From contig NZ_CANTKB010000016.1 in the NCBI RefSeq assembly GCF_947654165.1, positions 1-64,000 of the forward strand: a stretch of DNA of 64,000 nucleotides, written 5' to 3'. Below the pieces are notes generated by a model. That model saw only the letters and a list, made by a program, of their open reading frames with translations, did not search any database and had not been told where the DNA came from. Shown here in pieces: positions 17,198 through 25,156 of the stretch. How positions within the stretch are numbered: position 1 is the stretch's first letter; the number at the start of each line of letters is the position of its first letter. The DNA is from an uncultured Blautia sp. Lineage in GTDB: Bacteria > Bacillota > Clostridia > Lachnospirales > Lachnospiraceae. Both the position numbers and the translations under genes were made by a program.

Positions 17198-19228
17198 TTA
17201 GTCTACAATCCGTAATCTCTCAACCAACGGAGTTTTTTGTAAACTGTAAAAAGCGGAAATAGTAATCATCAAAATAATCAGAACCACCACAATGCAATAT
17301 ACAGTAAACAATGCTAATGGAAATGTATATGACAAATAGAAAATCCCTGCACTTATCAAGCCTTTTATCAATATCTGCCCTAAAATAATTCCCAATATCA
17401 GAGTAAGTATCAGGCTCCCTATCGCCAATACACAACTTTCGCATAGTGCCATTTTTTCTGTTTGTTTCCTAGTCATACCGATGGATTGAAACATAGCGTA
17501 TTCCCGCTTTTTTGTTGCTATATTTGTAATGATTGTACTTGCGAAAGTAATGATACTAAAAAGCAGCAAGAATAGTGTTACGCCTATGATAGATATTCCT
17601 ACCTGCCTTATAGTAGCTTCTTTTGAAGCAATCGCTTCTTGCATAGTCGTCAGTGTTAATCCATCTGACATATCCACTAATTTCTCTAAAGATATTGTGG
17701 TGTGTTCCAATCCGGTATCATTTGCCTTTACAATCAACCTAATAGAAACATTAAAAGAAACCGAATTTTCTGCTATCAATTCAGTGGGCATTAAAAACCA
17801 GCCGCCATAAATTGCTGTATTTGAATACAGATCACCATCTAATATGCCTCCCACTGTATAAGTTTTTTGGGTGCCATCCCCAAATGTAAATTCTACTGTA
17901 TCGCCTTTAGAAATACCTTCTACACCATTTACAGCAACGATCTGGTTAGATTGAACAAGCTGTTGGTAATCCAAATCGCCTGATTCGCTGAATTGCTGAA
18001 TAGAAGCAAAGTCATTAGCGGTAATAATAGAAAGTTGATCTTTGCCTGTGCTATTTTTCCCTGCCCAACTAATATCTGTTTCAACAACTTGCTTTATATT
18101 GCTAATGTTTGGAAACTCCATTATCTTTTGTTTGAAGTTTTCAATCTCTGAAACTTTCTCGCTGTATTTACCAGTAGTTTCAATCGCAAATTGTCCATAC
18201 TGGTAGACATCTTTCTTTACAATAGACTCTGGATCAATGGAAGCGGTGTATGTCGCAGCTAAGACGAATAAAAGCCCGCTTAGGCCCAAAGAAAGCACAG
18301 AAACTAAAATGCTTTTCCAGTGTGATGTTATGCTTATGATTGCTAGCCCCAAAGAAGATAATTTTCGTTTTTCTTTGTTAGTAACCTTACAATCAAAGCG
18401 TTCCATCATATATTTGCTGGAAAGGATCGGGGAAATGCTGAGGGCTATTTTTGTAGGTCTATTTAACGATACTTTTACAACGAAATTGATGATAAGACTA
18501 ATGATTATCCCCCAGAATACCGCAGCGATCCAATCCCAACCATCAGGTTGCAACAAATATCCAGCAAGGCCGCCAATCAGTAGACCAATCGGAACCCCAA
18601 TTCTACATAAAATTTTTCTTTCGTAGCGGATGATTTTCTTTGTTTGCTGCTGTGTCATTCCGACAGTACGAAGCTGCCCAAATTGCCGCACTTGATTTAC
18701 AACAGATAAATAGAAAACATTGTAAATTACTAAAGCACTCACAATTATAATGAAGATTGCCACCCCCATAAGAACCATGTTTTTCTGATTTAATAGTCCT
18801 CCGTTGGGCAAACTATCCATGAATAAGTCGTTTCTTGTTACATGATGAATGTCATATTTTGAAGATATATTATCGACCGCAGAAGAAAAACCATATTGCG
18901 TCATTTTTGTGGCATCAACAATGGTAATTGAAGCATCGTACCCGTTTTCTGTTTCAGTTACTTTGATGGATTCGATATTTTCCTCTGAATACAACAACTC
19001 AATTTGCTGCTGGGAAAGATCATAAAAAACAACTTGTGGCTGCCCTTCTGCCATTCTATCTTTTGTAGTTTCATATCCGCTTTCAAACATAATCAACATC
19101 ATGAGTAGTGCTGTTGCAAAGACTATCGTAGTAAGCGAGAAAACCTTTTTAACTCGGTTTTTATCTATATCGTTTTTAGCAATTTTTTTCGTGATAGCAC
19201 TGGTATCATTCTCAAAAGGCCATGTCAT
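17198..19228 (-). CDS. FtsX-type ABC transporter permease (third, AT-rich)
   Basis: A 676-residue permease with TM1 (~27-47), a short first extracytoplasmic domain, three TMs, a TM at ~315, a second domain (~340-540) and three C-terminal TMs. It shares the N-terminal tag MTWPFENDTSAITKK and its upstream GGAGG-containing leader with the other two permeases, then diverges completely and becomes markedly AT-rich, while the flanking ATPase and kinase genes are GC-rich. This looks like replacement of the permease body by recombination near the 5' end. Paired with the ATPase at 19243; substrate unknown. Confidence 0.85.
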   Translation of the reverse strand: MTWPFENDTSAITKKIAKNDIDKNRVKKVFSLTTIVFATALLMMLIMFESGYETTKDRMAEGQPQVVFYDLSQQQIELLYSEENIESIKVTETENGYDASITIVDATKMTQYGFSSAVDNISSKYDIHHVTRNDLFMDSLPNGGLLNQKNMVLMGVAIFIIIVSALVIYNVFYLSVVNQVRQFGQLRTVGMTQQQTKKIIRYERKILCRIGVPIGLLIGGLAGYLLQPDGWDWIAAVFWGIIISLIINFVVKVSLNRPTKIALSISPILSSKYMMERFDCKVTNKEKRKLSSLGLAIISITSHWKSILVSVLSLGLSGLLFVLAATYTASIDPESIVKKDVYQYGQFAIETTGKYSEKVSEIENFKQKIMEFPNISNIKQVVETDISWAGKNSTGKDQLSIITANDFASIQQFSESGDLDYQQLVQSNQIVAVNGVEGISKGDTVEFTFGDGTQKTYTVGGILDGDLYSNTAIYGGWFLMPTELIAENSVSFNVSIRLIVKANDTGLEHTTISLEKLVDMSDGLTLTTMQEAIASKEATIRQVGISIIGVTLFLLLFSIITFASTIITNIATKKREYAMFQSIGMTRKQTEKMALCESCVLAIGSLILTLILGIILGQILIKGLISAGIFYLSYTFPLALFTVYCIVVVLIILMITISAFYSLQKTPLVERLRIVD

Positions 19229-19242
19229 AGCCTACCACCTCC

Positions 19243-19908
19243 TTATTCCACAATCTTGCCGTCCTCAATGCGGACAATCCGATCTGCAAGGCGGGCAATG
19301 TCGTTGTTGTGGGTAATCATCACGACAGTTTGCCGGAACTCCGCACTGGTACGCTTGATAAGCCCCAGCACCTCGGCGCTGGTCTTGCTGTCAAGGTTGC
19401 CGGTCGGCTCGTCGGCCAGCACAATAGCCGGTTTGGTAATCAGGGCGCGGGCAATCGCCACACGCTGCTGCTGGCCGCCGGAAAGATTGTTCGGCATATT
19501 ATTCAGTTTATCTTCCAGCCCCAGCAGGCGAACGATCTCGTCCAAAAACTTCTGATCCACCGTGTCCCCGTCCAGCTCCACCGGCAGGACGATGTTCTCA
19601 TACACATTCAGGATAGGAACAAGGTTATAGTTCTGGAAGATAAAGCCGATGTTGCGGCGGCGGAAGATGGTAAGCTGCTCATCGTTCATTTTTGACAGCT
19701 CTTTGTCCCGGACAATCACATTGCCAGAAGTAGGAGTGTCCAGCCCGCCCATCATGTGAAGCAGGGTAGACTTGCCGCTGCCAGAGGTTCCCACAACGGC
19801 CACAAATTCACCGTCATTTACAGAGAAGTTCACACCGTCAAGGGCGCGAGTGATGTTCGGCTCTGTGCCGTAATACTTTTTCAGATCAATCGTCTGCAAA
19901 ACGCTCAT
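19243..19908 (-). CDS. MacB/LolD-type ABC ATPase (copy 3 of 3 identical)
   Basis: A 221-residue ATPase differing from the other two copies only at its second codons (MSVLQTID against MSILQTID) and by silent changes near the 5' end, so it is effectively identical (Walker A GTSGSGKST, LSGGQQQR, VLADEPTGNLD). The ATG at 19908 follows GAAAGGAGTTTTGAGT; a long in-frame extension upstream would run through operator F and is rejected. No small membrane protein precedes it here: operator F leads straight to the ATPase. Confidence 0.93.
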   Translation of the reverse strand: MSVLQTIDLKKYYGTEPNITRALDGVNFSVNDGEFVAVVGTSGSGKSTLLHMMGGLDTPTSGNVIVRDKELSKMNDEQLTIFRRRNIGFIFQNYNLVPILNVYENIVLPVELDGDTVDQKFLDEIVRLLGLEDKLNNMPNNLSGGQQQRVAIARALITKPAIVLADEPTGNLDSKTSAEVLGLIKRTSAEFRQTVVMITHNNDIARLADRIVRIEDGKIVE

Positions 19909-19961
19909 ACTCAAAACTCCTTTCAAGGCTTTCTGCCTGTTGATAAGGCTATTGTAAAACC

Positions 19962-20040
19962 CAAATGTCCGCGAAATGTTACAGCGGCCAAAAAATTTCA
20001 TTGAAAATCAGGGTGAAATGTTACAACGCTCGGACATTTC
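19962..20040 (-). promoter_or_regulatory. Shared regulon operator/promoter, site F
   Basis: AAATGTCCGCGAAATGTTACAG, a second ATGTTACA after 42 bp and CGCTCGGACATTT; minus strand continues to GGGTTTTACAATA. Essentially the same ~130 bp block, with its terminator, as at site C. Confidence 0.82.
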
Positions 20041-20081
20041 AAAAAAAATTTACGGCGGGCAGCCGGAAATGGCCGTCCGCC
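20041..20081 (-). terminator. Terminator after the kinase gene
   Basis: On the minus strand GGCGGACGGCC ATTTCC GGCTGCCCGCC is followed within a few bases by a run of eight T. It ends the RR-HK operon just before operator F. Confidence 0.78.
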
Positions 20082-20086
20082 GCGTT

Positions 20087-21118
20087 CTATTTTGTAGGCA
20101 GCATAATGGAAAATTCCGAACCCTTGCCCGGCTCCGAAACTACCTTGATATAGCCGCCTTGCCGCGTTACGATCTCGCGGGCCAGATACAGGCCAATGCC
20201 CACGCCCTGCTGTTCGTGTACTTCTTCCTCACGATAGAAGCGCCGGAAGATGGCGGCCTGATTGCTTTCGGAAATGCCCTTGCCGGTGTCGGTCACTTTG
20301 ATCTCCACATACATTTCCCACAGCACCACCGACACAGCGATTTTCCCGCCCGCCGAGGTGTACTTCACCGCATTGTCCAGCAGGTTAAAGAGGGCTTCGG
20401 ATGTCCACTTGCTGTCATGGGAAACGGTCAAATCTTCCGGGCAGTCCACGGACACGGCAATTCCCTTTTTCTCCGCTGCATACACGATCCCACTCATGGC
20501 CTGCGCCACGGTATCAAAGAGGCGGCCCGGTTTCTTATCCAACTGGATCACGCCCGTTTCCAGCCGGGAGGTTTTCACAAGGGCCTGAAAGAGAAAGTCC
20601 AGCTTATCCGTCTGGCTGCGGATTCCCCGGATAAAATCGGTGCGCTCTGCCTCGGTCATAGGCTTTTCCAGCAGGGTGTCCGTCGCCATTTTCAGATTGC
20701 TCACCGGCGTTTTCACCTGATGGGAAATATCTGATACAAGGGTCTGTAACTCCTGCCGTTCCTCGTCCACCCGGCGGCGGTTCTCCTGCATGATCTGGTA
20801 AAGCCTTGCCAGCCGGTGTCCGATTCTGGCAAGCTGGGTTTCGCTGTCCTCCGGGCGCTGGGGTGCTTCATTCCCGGCGATCATGTGGTCTAAGGTCTGG
20901 CACAGGTCAGCGGTAAACTGCGACAACCGCTTTCCAAACGCCTGCGTCAGTACAAAAATCCCCACAAGGGCGCACAGCAGCAGCGCCCCGCCCGTCAGCA
21001 GCACCGCCGTCTGTTTTGTCACAAGAAACAGGGCTATGGTGATTCCGGACATGGAGAGGACAAGACCCAGTGCCACCCGACCAAACAGCCGCTTTACCGA
21101 GAGGTTCTTAACCTTCAT
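20087..21118 (-). CDS. Sensor histidine kinase of the shared regulon
   Basis: A 343-residue kinase with two adjacent TM helices (~18-33 and ~37-58), hence little extracytoplasmic sensing surface, then a coiled linker. HisKA has H133 in DISHQVKTP; the ATPase part has NLLDNAVKY, DTGKGIS and GVGIGLYLAREIV. It overlaps the regulator stop by an ATGA junction, and the ATG is preceded by GGGAGGCGAAA. Similar kinases of Clostridia (CprK-like) control peptide-resistance ABC transporters. It is the only TCS kinase whose operon carries the repeated operator, so it is the best candidate to control sites A-G. Confidence 0.9.
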   Translation of the reverse strand: MKVKNLSVKRLFGRVALGLVLSMSGITIALFLVTKQTAVLLTGGALLLCALVGIFVLTQAFGKRLSQFTADLCQTLDHMIAGNEAPQRPEDSETQLARIGHRLARLYQIMQENRRRVDEERQELQTLVSDISHQVKTPVSNLKMATDTLLEKPMTEAERTDFIRGIRSQTDKLDFLFQALVKTSRLETGVIQLDKKPGRLFDTVAQAMSGIVYAAEKKGIAVSVDCPEDLTVSHDSKWTSEALFNLLDNAVKYTSAGGKIAVSVVLWEMYVEIKVTDTGKGISESNQAAIFRRFYREEEVHEQQGVGIGLYLAREIVTRQGGYIKVVSEPGKGSEFSIMLPTK

Positions 21119-21807
21119 TTTGCCTCGCCTCCCGTCCATTGATAGCCCATGCCGTAAACAGTTTTGATGTAGGGCGCGCCGCCGTCGGATTCGATCTTAC
21201 TCCGAATCCGGCTGATGGAGGTTGTCAGCGTGTGTTCGTCCACATACTTCTCGTCTATATCCCACAGCTTTTCCAAAAGCTGCCCACGGGTCAACACTTG
21301 CCGGGGATTTTTGCAGAACAGGTTCAGCATTTTGTACTCCATCGGGGATAGGGTCAGGGGCTTGCCGTTTAAGGAAGCCGTCTGCTCCGAGAAGTCCAGA
21401 AACAGCCGCCCGTCGTCGTAAATGTCCTTGGCCGGTTTGTGGTGTTCCAGCATGGCGAACATGGCTTTGATTTTTCGCTGCAAGGCCCCGATCACAAAGG
21501 GCTTTGTGATGTAATCCACCGCGCCCACCTCATAACCCCGTATCTGGTCGCTCTCCTGATCGTTGGCGGTCAGGAAAATCACGATGGTGTCCGGGTGCTG
21601 GGGCTTTATCAGCTTGCACAGCTCAAAACCGTTCCCATCTGGCAGGTTAATGTCCAGCAGCACTAAATCAAATTTCCGCTGGCGGATGGCGTCGGCTGCG
21701 GTTCTGGCATTTAGGGCAGAAGTCACGCCGTAGCCGTCTGCGGTCAGGTTATAGTCTAACATCTTATTCAAAAAACTGTCGTCCTCGACAATTAAAATCT
21801 GCCTCAT
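21115..21807 (-). CDS. OmpR-family response regulator of the shared regulon
   Basis: A 230-residue regulator: receiver (1-~115) with E8/D9/D10, phospho-site D52 (LLDINLPDG), T-A-N-D switch region and ITKPF lysine, then a winged-helix domain ending YIKTVYGMGYQWTG. The ATG at 21807 after AAGGAAGTGAGGAT is preferred over an in-frame upstream start. Operator G, 40 bp upstream, indicates autoregulation. Its expected targets are the TGTAACATTT sites A-G. GC-rich like the kinase and the triplicated ATPase. Confidence 0.92.
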   Translation of the reverse strand: MRQILIVEDDSFLNKMLDYNLTADGYGVTSALNARTAADAIRQRKFDLVLLDINLPDGNGFELCKLIKPQHPDTIVIFLTANDQESDQIRGYEVGAVDYITKPFVIGALQRKIKAMFAMLEHHKPAKDIYDDGRLFLDFSEQTASLNGKPLTLSPMEYKMLNLFCKNPRQVLTRGQLLEKLWDIDEKYVDEHTLTTSISRIRSKIESDGGAPYIKTVYGMGYQWTGGEAK

Positions 21808-21847
21808 ATCCTCACTTCCTTTGCTTTTTGCAGATAGTATAACAGGC

Positions 21848-21876
21848 AAATGTCCGCGAAATGTTACAGCGGACGG
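21848..21876 (-). promoter_or_regulatory. Shared regulon operator, site G (autoregulatory)
   Basis: Contains AAATGTCCGCGAAATGTTACAG as in sites C and F, followed by CGGACGG so that GTCCGC/GCGGAC form a short inverted repeat. Only one TGTTACA half-site is present. The minus strand continues to TATACT, a good -10, before the regulator gene. Confidence 0.72.
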
Positions 21877-21919
21877 ATTTTTTCAAAAAATCTATCAGCA
21901 AAATATAGCTCTATTAAAA

Positions 21920-21963
21920 AACAGCACCAAAGAAGATATTTACATATTCCTCCCGGTGCTGTT
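21920..21963 (-). terminator. Terminator after the DUF6440 gene
   Basis: AACAGCACC and GGTGCTGTT form a 9-bp stem with T-runs on both sides, so it may work in both directions. It ends the GntR-ABC-DUF6440 operon. Confidence 0.8.
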
Positions 21964-21969
21964 TTTAAA

Positions 21970-22146
21970 TTATTTCAGCATATCCTTATTATCATCAGTA
22001 ATAACAACATTCCCCTCATTATTTAACAATGGGGTAATTCCCGTATCATGCACCAGATAATTCACTCCTGTTTCAACATCCACGACAATGCTCCACGAAG
22101 CCCCTTGTGTATAAATCGTTTCAAACCGCTTTTCTTTGTTTACCAT
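21970..22146 (-). CDS. DUF6440 family small protein
   Basis: A 58-residue protein of the DUF6440 type: KRFETIYTQG, then a strand pair with VDVETGVNYLVHDTG and GITPLLNNEGNVV. Such proteins are widespread and of unknown function in Clostridia. The ATG that follows GGAGAATGA is chosen over one six bases upstream that is too close to the ribosome binding site. Last gene of the GntR operon. Confidence 0.75.
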   Translation of the reverse strand: MVNKEKRFETIYTQGASWSIVVDVETGVNYLVHDTGITPLLNNEGNVVITDDNKDMLK

Positions 22147-22160
22147 ATTCATTCTCCTTT

Positions 22161-22769
22161 TTAAGTCATATCCTTATTTATAATTTGTTTTCTCGAAATC
22201 AGCCACGAAATCGCATAAAGTAATACACCTACAATAGTCACAAGACCACAAGCGAGCAACTTGTTGTCAATTAGTAGCGCAGCTCCTACAAATACGAAAG
22301 CGGAAAGAGGGTACGCAATGATTAAAGCCAACATACTTTTTTCTTCACTAAGCAGGAATGTGAGTGGTATTGTCATGCTTCCAGAAAATAATGCCATAGC
22401 AACGCTGATACCAACAAATAGCATCATAGATTGATAGTCAATTTGACCTTTTATAATGGATGCCACAACACCCAGAATGACACCTAAAAGCAAACCGATC
22501 CCACTAAGTAGTAAATACAAGACATATTTACAGTCTAAAACAGCCGTTCTGGATACAGGTAAAACAAGCGAAACTTTTTTCCAACCAGAGTTTCTGTCCA
22601 TATTTATCGTCGTTACAGAGATCATTCCGAGCATAACAGTTGCAATTACAGTTAAAACCCATGTAGAAGTCAAAAAAGACATTCCTATTCCAACCACTGC
22701 AAAAACTACGAGTATGATATATAGCACAGATTTGATTAAATAATAATCTTTAAGTAATAAGCCTTTCAT
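22161..22769 (-). CDS. ABC-2 type transporter permease (YtrC/D-like)
   Basis: A 202-residue membrane protein with six likely TM helices, beginning MKGLLLKDYYLIKS, the usual opening of ABC-2 permeases found with GntR/YtrA regulators. It starts one base after the ATPase stop. The transporter probably helps survive cell-wall-active compounds, as do Ytr systems; substrate unknown. Confidence 0.85.
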   Translation of the reverse strand: MKGLLLKDYYLIKSVLYIILVVFAVVGIGMSFLTSTWVLTVIATVMLGMISVTTINMDRNSGWKKVSLVLPVSRTAVLDCKYVLYLLLSGIGLLLGVILGVVASIIKGQIDYQSMMLFVGISVAMALFSGSMTIPLTFLLSEEKSMLALIIAYPLSAFVFVGAALLIDNKLLACGLVTIVGVLLYAISWLISRKQIINKDMT

Positions 22770-22770
22770 T

Positions 22771-23628
22771 TTATCGCCCCCTTTCTCCTTTTACATAGAG
22801 AAGCATAATTTCGTCAATCGAAGCAGAATCAATCAGTGCTTTTGGATATTTTTTCTTCATGGCAGCCCGATCAGCAACCAACACCTGCCATTCATAATCC
22901 ATCTTGCGATATACGATGATGTCCGATTTATCCAATGCCTCGAACTGTGCGGCTCCACACTTAATGATACCATACTGCTCTATCATCTCATCCTTCGGCT
23001 TTGAGAATACTACTTGCCCCTCGTGAATAAAAACAATGTAGTCAGCAATTTTTTCAAGGTCAGTAGTGATGTGCGAAGAAATCAAAATAGAATGAGTTTC
23101 ATCCTGTGCAAAGTCCAATAAGATGTCTAATATATCATCTCGTATGACGGGATCAAGTCCACTGGTGGCTTCATCCAAAATCAGTAGTTTAGAATTATGG
23201 GACAAGGCGACTGCGATTGCCAATTTCATTTTCATTCCTTTTGAAAATTGCTTAATCGGTTTATCGGTAGGTAAAGAAAATTTTTTCAAAAGGTTCAGAA
23301 ATGTGTGTTCTTCCCATGAATGATAAATGTCTTTCATAACCCGGTTGAGTTTTCGGGTGGAAAAGATTTCAGGATAGTTGTTGCCGTCAAATACGACACC
23401 AATCTGTTCCTTGATTTCGTTATCCAGTTGCTCTTTACCTAAAACACAAATGCTGCCAGCCTCTTTCTGAATAAGCCCCAACACTGCATTGATAGTTGTA
23501 CTTTTTCCAGCTCCATTTTCACCAATCAGCCCTACAATAGAACCACATGGAACAGAAAATGAAACTCCATTCAACATAAAATCTTTATATGTCTTGGTTA
23601 GACCTGAAATAATTAAAGCATCATTCAT
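22771..23628 (-). CDS. ABC transporter ATPase (YtrB-like)
   Basis: A 285-residue ATPase: Walker A GENGAGKST, signature written as FSKGMKMK, Walker B LLILDEATSGLDP, H-loop ISSHI. The C-terminal ~70 residues are a non-catalytic extension typical of ABC-2 systems. It overlaps the GntR gene by the ATGA junction at 23625-23628 and couples to the permease downstream. Confidence 0.92.
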   Translation of the reverse strand: MNDALIISGLTKTYKDFMLNGVSFSVPCGSIVGLIGENGAGKSTTINAVLGLIQKEAGSICVLGKEQLDNEIKEQIGVVFDGNNYPEIFSTRKLNRVMKDIYHSWEEHTFLNLLKKFSLPTDKPIKQFSKGMKMKLAIAVALSHNSKLLILDEATSGLDPVIRDDILDILLDFAQDETHSILISSHITTDLEKIADYIVFIHEGQVVFSKPKDEMIEQYGIIKCGAAQFEALDKSDIIVYRKMDYEWQVLVADRAAMKKKYPKALIDSASIDEIMLLYVKGERGR

Positions 23629-24008
23629 TCTCCATCATCCTCCTGATACATAAGGGTTAGTAAATCGGTCAACTTATTGAGAGATATTCCGCTTGTGCGT
23701 GCAATCTCGATTGCCTCTGCAAATTTTTCCTCTATTTTCTTTTGTTGTTCTTCAAGATAGAAGTCTTGGTTTTGTGCCGACACATAGCAGCCTTTTCCAG
23801 CAGTTGTTTCAATAAAACCATCTTCCTGCAAAGCTGCATAAGCCTTTTGTACTGTAAGAATACTGATGTGCAACGATTTTGCCAATGAACGCACAGATGG
23901 AATCGCTTCACCGGCTTTCAGTTCTCCACTCATAATAGCCGCTTTAATTTGTGAAGAAATTTGCTCATACAGCGGTCGGCTTGCTTTATTGCTTACGACT
24001 ATTTCCAA
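23625..24008 (-). CDS. GntR-family repressor, YtrA subfamily
   Basis: A 127-residue protein: N-terminal winged helix-turn-helix (~10-75, with SRPLYEQISSQIK and VRSLAKSLHISILTVQKAYAAL) and a short C-terminal dimer helix, the YtrA layout without a large effector domain. The start is TTG at 24008, placed after GGTGAGAA. The operator palindrome at 24030-24060 lies right upstream, consistent with self-repression of the ATPase-permease operon and release on envelope stress. Confidence 0.9.
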   Translation of the reverse strand: MEIVVSNKASRPLYEQISSQIKAAIMSGELKAGEAIPSVRSLAKSLHISILTVQKAYAALQEDGFIETTAGKGCYVSAQNQDFYLEEQQKKIEEKFAEAIEIARTSGISLNKLTDLLTLMYQEDDGE

Positions 24009-24029
24009 ATTCTCACCGCCATTTCTGTT

Positions 24030-24060
24030 TATACTGTATTGCCATTACAAGTACAGTATA
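24030..24060. promoter_or_regulatory. GntR/YtrA operator palindrome
   Basis: TATACTGTA and TACAGTATA are perfect 9-bp arms with a 13-bp spacer, just upstream of the repressor gene. Confidence 0.75.
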
Positions 24061-24321
24061 ATACGCGCAAGAACGGTTGTCAATATGGTAGACAGCCCTA
24101 TCATATAAATAATTTGTATCCGTTTGCGCATTTAGGGCGGTAAAAGTCCAGGGAAATCAAGGGTTTTTCCGCATGGTCGGCAGGCAGGTGGATAAAGTTA
24201 TCCTGTTCCCCTTAAAACGGGGTTCTAAATGCGGGAAAATGGACAAAAAAGAAGCGCCGGACGCAGAGGCTTTAACAGCCCCCGCGCCCGGCGTTTTTCA
24301 ACGCAATACTTAAATAACATC
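24061..24321. other. Gene-free stretch at the ICE junction
   Basis: No credible gene. It holds a CCCCTTAAAACGGGG hairpin near 24210, opposed CATTTAG/CTAAATG elements at about 24128 and 24220, and a strong hairpin at 24254. It separates the GntR operon from the broken conjugation genes. Confidence 0.5.
24254..24293. terminator. Strong bidirectional terminator
   Basis: GCGCCGGACGC...GCGCCCGGCG with inner AGAGGCT/AGCCCCC pairing, T-run on the plus side (TTTTTC) and A-run on the other. Confidence 0.8.
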
Positions 24322-24392
24322 TTATTCGGAATTAAATTTATAACCATAGCCAATTACTGTTTTTATATACTCATGTCCCTTGCAATATGGTT
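24322..24392 (-). pseudogene. Response regulator C-terminal remnant fused to the virD4 fragment
   Basis: Read in a frame different from virD4, this gives LKPYCKGHEYIKTVIGYGYKF and a stop: the last helix-hairpin of an OmpR-family DNA-binding domain (compare YIKTVYGMGYQW in the 21115 regulator). No receiver or start codon precedes it, because the DNA turns straight into the virD4 fragment. A deletion joined the end of a lost regulator gene to the start of virD4. Confidence 0.7.
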
Positions 24393-24641
24393 TTAACCTT
24401 TGCAGTACACCATCAGCCGCAGTGCCACCGCACCGGCCACGCCCACCACCAGATCGAACAGGTGGAAGCTGGGGGCGGCGCTTTCAAAGGCAAGGGAAAA
24501 GCCGTCCGCAAGGTGCAATAGCTTTTCCGACAAGTCCGCCCCAGCCGCCAGCCGGTAGGTCTGTCCCAGCTTGCCGAACAGGTAAACAAACAGCAGGTAG
24601 GGCAGGTTGGCGATGATCAGTTTTTTCATTTCCGGCTTCAT
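24393..24641 (-). pseudogene. VirD4/TraG coupling protein, N-terminal fragment only
   Basis: 82 residues with two TM helices (LIIANLPYLLFVYLFGKLGQ and the LVVGVAGAVALRLMVY segment), matching the N-terminal membrane anchor of VirD4-type coupling proteins of Tn1549-like ICEs; the full protein is ~600 residues. It stops right after VYCKG where the sequence crosses into the regulator remnant. The ATPase domain is gone, so no coupling protein is made. It overlaps PcfB by 4 bp, as in intact elements. Confidence 0.78.
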
Positions 24642-25114
24642 CGTGACAGCCCCCTTTCCTTGATTTTCTCCTTGGCCTGCTGGCTGCTTCTGGCCGCTGC
24701 CTTTTCTTTCAGGACGGCAAGGGTTTTTCGGATGGAGAGGCGTTCCTGCTGTTTGAGTTTCTTGGCCGTAAACTCCTTAAACGCCTGTTCCAGATTGTCC
24801 GCCTGCTTGGATTTGAAGATCACGATATACCGGGGCGGATGGGTGGTGCGGTCTTTCCGCAGGGTAAAATCAATGTCGTATTTCTTGGCGCAGGGCTTAA
24901 ATAAGCCAATGTTGGCGTCGGTGATCTCAATGTTGGACAGGGCGGAACCGTCCTTTTTGAGCTGCCGTAAGCTCTGCTGGCCGTGATGGGCCTTGCCCGT
25001 CCCTTTCTGCCGGGCGGCCAGATATTTTCGGATGGCCGCTTGCAGCACTTGGGCGGTGAGCTTGCCCGTCTTAACCGCTAACGCTATGGTTTTCTGGTCT
25101 ACTTCTTCCTGCAA
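24638..25114 (-). CDS. pcfB: PcfB family conjugation protein (DUF3801)
   Basis: A 158-residue PcfB/DUF3801 protein. In conjugative plasmids and ICEs PcfB-type proteins help link relaxosome and coupling protein. Visible are an N-terminal helix (KTIALAVKTGKLTAQVLQAA), the conserved middle (DFTLRKD...PRYIVIFKSKQAD) and a charged C-terminal coil. Start is TTG after GGAGGGATAGCAG. Its coupling-protein partner downstream is truncated, so it is probably no longer useful in cis. Confidence 0.88.
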   Translation of the reverse strand: MQEEVDQKTIALAVKTGKLTAQVLQAAIRKYLAARQKGTGKAHHGQQSLRQLKKDGSALSNIEITDANIGLFKPCAKKYDIDFTLRKDRTTHPPRYIVIFKSKQADNLEQAFKEFTAKKLKQQERLSIRKTLAVLKEKAAARSSQQAKEKIKERGLSR

Positions 25115-25156
25115 CTGCTATCCCTCCTTTGGAAAGTCAGCGGGCAGGCGGATGGC

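Noticed and set aside
20087..21849. VanS/VanR vancomycin sensor pair
   Set aside because: Kinase lacks the usual VanS sensor loop, and no vanH/A/B/X/Y/W genes are in the window; context is peptide ABC transport.
24061..24321. Possible riboswitch or small RNA gene
   Set aside because: Hairpins are present but no known riboswitch core could be recognised; reported only as a gene-free stretch with a terminator.
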